A stretch of DNA of 64,000 bases from Ketobacter sp963922875. GTDB lineage: Bacteria; Pseudomonadota; Gammaproteobacteria; Pseudomonadales; Ketobacteraceae. Numbering within the stretch: the first letter of the stretch is position 1; every line of letters begins with the position of its first letter. Position numbers and translations under genes: made by a program. Under the pieces are notes generated by a model. The model was not told the DNA's origin and searched no databases. It saw nothing but the letters and a program-made list of their open reading frames with translations. This document shows, piece after piece, positions 63,049-64,000 of the stretch. Location: positions 1 through 64,000 of the forward strand of contig CAWUJH010000002.1 in assembly GCA_963922875.1 (NCBI GenBank). Direction: 5' to 3'.

Positions 63049-63393
63049 GCGTTTTGGTTTTGACAACATGTTGATGTAATTAATAAATAGACCGGTGGCT
63101 TTGATCATTGCTACCGGTTTATTTATGGTGGAATTTGGTGGAAAAATAAACAATCCTATCCTATACACCGAAGCCAAATTCTATTGCTTTATTTTCCCTT
63201 CAGATGGTTTAAAATGCTTTAGATTCTCAGGGTTTACAAAGGTCTACAATTCTTCACATAATCCACTCAGGATGCTCACGTATTAATGATCAGAGCTTTG
63301 CTATATTGCTAGGATCAAATTCGAAATCACACGTTAACAACTTAACTGGTATCGGTTTCCTGTAATGGCTTTATTTCTTCTGGAGATTTGCGA
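63049..63393. other. Intergenic region between the CBS gene and the partial M48 gene
   Basis: 345 bases with no gene I can support. A 63-codon frame at 63095-63286 has no ribosome site and an unlikely composition. Promoter elements for the downstream gene were not clear. Confidence 0.5.
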
Positions 63394-64000
63394 ATGCTGC
63401 AAGAGGCATCTCAAAATCTGAGTATGACACTCGATTGGGGGGATAGCGCGCGCCAGTCTCAGGGGCGAAATAACGCTCTAGCAGAGGGCTATAGCGAAGA
63501 CGATATTAAAAATGGCTTTCGCATCGACATAGGCTTCCCGAAAGCAGCTTTCGGTGACCGTGTCAAAATGTTATTGGCGGCGGCGTTTTCTGTATTTATT
63601 CCCGTATTATTTCTCCTAGCCTTAGTGGTTTTATTGGTGTTTTCTGTTCAGGCAACGGCCAGTGCTTTCTGGAATCAAAGCCCAGCGCTGCCATTTGTTC
63701 TGTTTGGTGACCTGCTGTTTGCTTGCCTTATCATGGCATTCGTACGTTGCTTAACCAAAAAGCGCGGCGATAAAATTCACTTTGAAATTAACGATGATGC
63801 GCAACCAGAGCTGCACGCGTTTATTAATCATATCGCCACGTTGTTACACGGCCCAGCGCCAACCTCGGTAAAGCTGGATGCGGAGGTGGGGCTGATACTA
63901 AGGCCTGCTTCGTTGAAAGATGCCATTGGTGGAACGGGGCCTGAAGTTATCATCGGTTTGCCTTTGCTTTACGGTCTCAGTGCCCGCCAGTTAGCGGGTG
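63394..64000 (+). CDS. Probable M48 family membrane metallopeptidase, N-terminal part (partial)
   Basis: ATG 63394, with GGAG at 63382-63385, opens a frame that runs off the right edge after about 202 codons. It has an acidic, soluble N-terminus of about 55 residues and two TM helices (about 63-86 and 97-118). The segment near the edge reads EVIIGLPLLYGLSARQLAG, which in M48 proteases comes just before the HExxH motif. The zinc site lies outside the window, so the call is an inference from this pattern. Confidence 0.65.
   Translation, partial: MLQEASQNLSMTLDWGDSARQSQGRNNALAEGYSEDDIKNGFRIDIGFPKAAFGDRVKMLLAAAFSVFIPVLFLLALVVLLVFSVQATASAFWNQSPALPFVLFGDLLFACLIMAFVRCLTKKRGDKIHFEINDDAQPELHAFINHIATLLHGPAPTSVKLDAEVGLILRPASLKDAIGGTGPEVIIGLPLLYGLSARQLAG

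Noticed and set aside
63095..63286. 63-codon plus frame
   Set aside because: No ribosome site, AT-rich, and composition unlike real proteins of the window.
1..64000. CRISPR arrays, rRNA, insertion sequences, prophage
   Set aside because: No regularly spaced repeats, rRNA sequence, transposase or phage structural genes were seen.

Overview
The window reads as chromosomal DNA of a free-living Gram-negative gammaproteobacterium related to the Pseudomonas / Alcanivorax / Cellvibrio group. Tol-Pal, BamC, osmoregulated glucan synthesis and lipoprotein signals show an outer membrane. As I recall it, the housekeeping gene order matches Pseudomonas: purN-purM-DUF2066-hda, DUF2069-wrbA-arsC-yihY, proS, aspS-yebC-ruvCAB-ybgC-tolQRAB-pal-cpoB-queE-queC-tRNA-Lys, and nadA-M48-tusA-perM-bcp-gcvR-dapA-bamC-MBL-purC. 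No phage, insertion sequence, CRISPR array or rRNA is visible. The species cannot be named from the sequence alone.

Layout. 1-5.4 kb: end of mrp, dcd, DUF3108, purN, purM, DUF2066 and hda. 5.5-19.75 kb: a signalling and sugar segment that splits the Pseudomonas-type order. It holds a GGDEF-EAL protein, a 7TM hybrid histidine kinase, an AraC regulator, glucokinase, a PfkB kinase, GAPDH, two Ser/Thr protein kinases, a haem-binding HAMP membrane sensor and a repeat lipoprotein. 19.9-22.6 kb: DUF2069, wrbA, arsC, yihY. 22.6-29.97 kb: a possible PilZ-like protein, class I fumarase, a CheY/CheC pair, a lytic transglycosylase, proS and an HU protein with a basic tail. 30.6-42.25 kb: aspS, yebC, ruvCAB, tol-pal, queuosine genes and tRNA-Lys. 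42.25-52.0 kb: an accessory stretch after the tRNA with three small ORFs behind two look-alike promoters, a Crp/Fnr-type regulator, a ferredoxin reductase plus fatty-acid desaturase, an outer-membrane barrel candidate and opgGH. 52.0-61 kb: nadA to purC. 61-64 kb: an outer-membrane protein, an SRPBCC protein, a CBS protein and the start of a probable M48 membrane protease.

Most notable points. (1) tolA carries an in-frame TAG inside its Lys-Pro repeat, with the rest of tolA continuing in the same frame. (2) A lipoprotein, a c-type-haem HAMP sensor with no output domain and Ser/Thr kinases lie in a tightly packed same-strand cluster, and both kinases end in copies of one ~50-residue module. 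(3) Two small ORFs after the tRNA share a leader layout: a palindrome over the -35 region, the same spacing to a -10-like motif, a hairpin, then a ribosome binding site. (4) The tRNA-Lys and the 5.5-19.75 kb segment are the places where the conserved order is broken.
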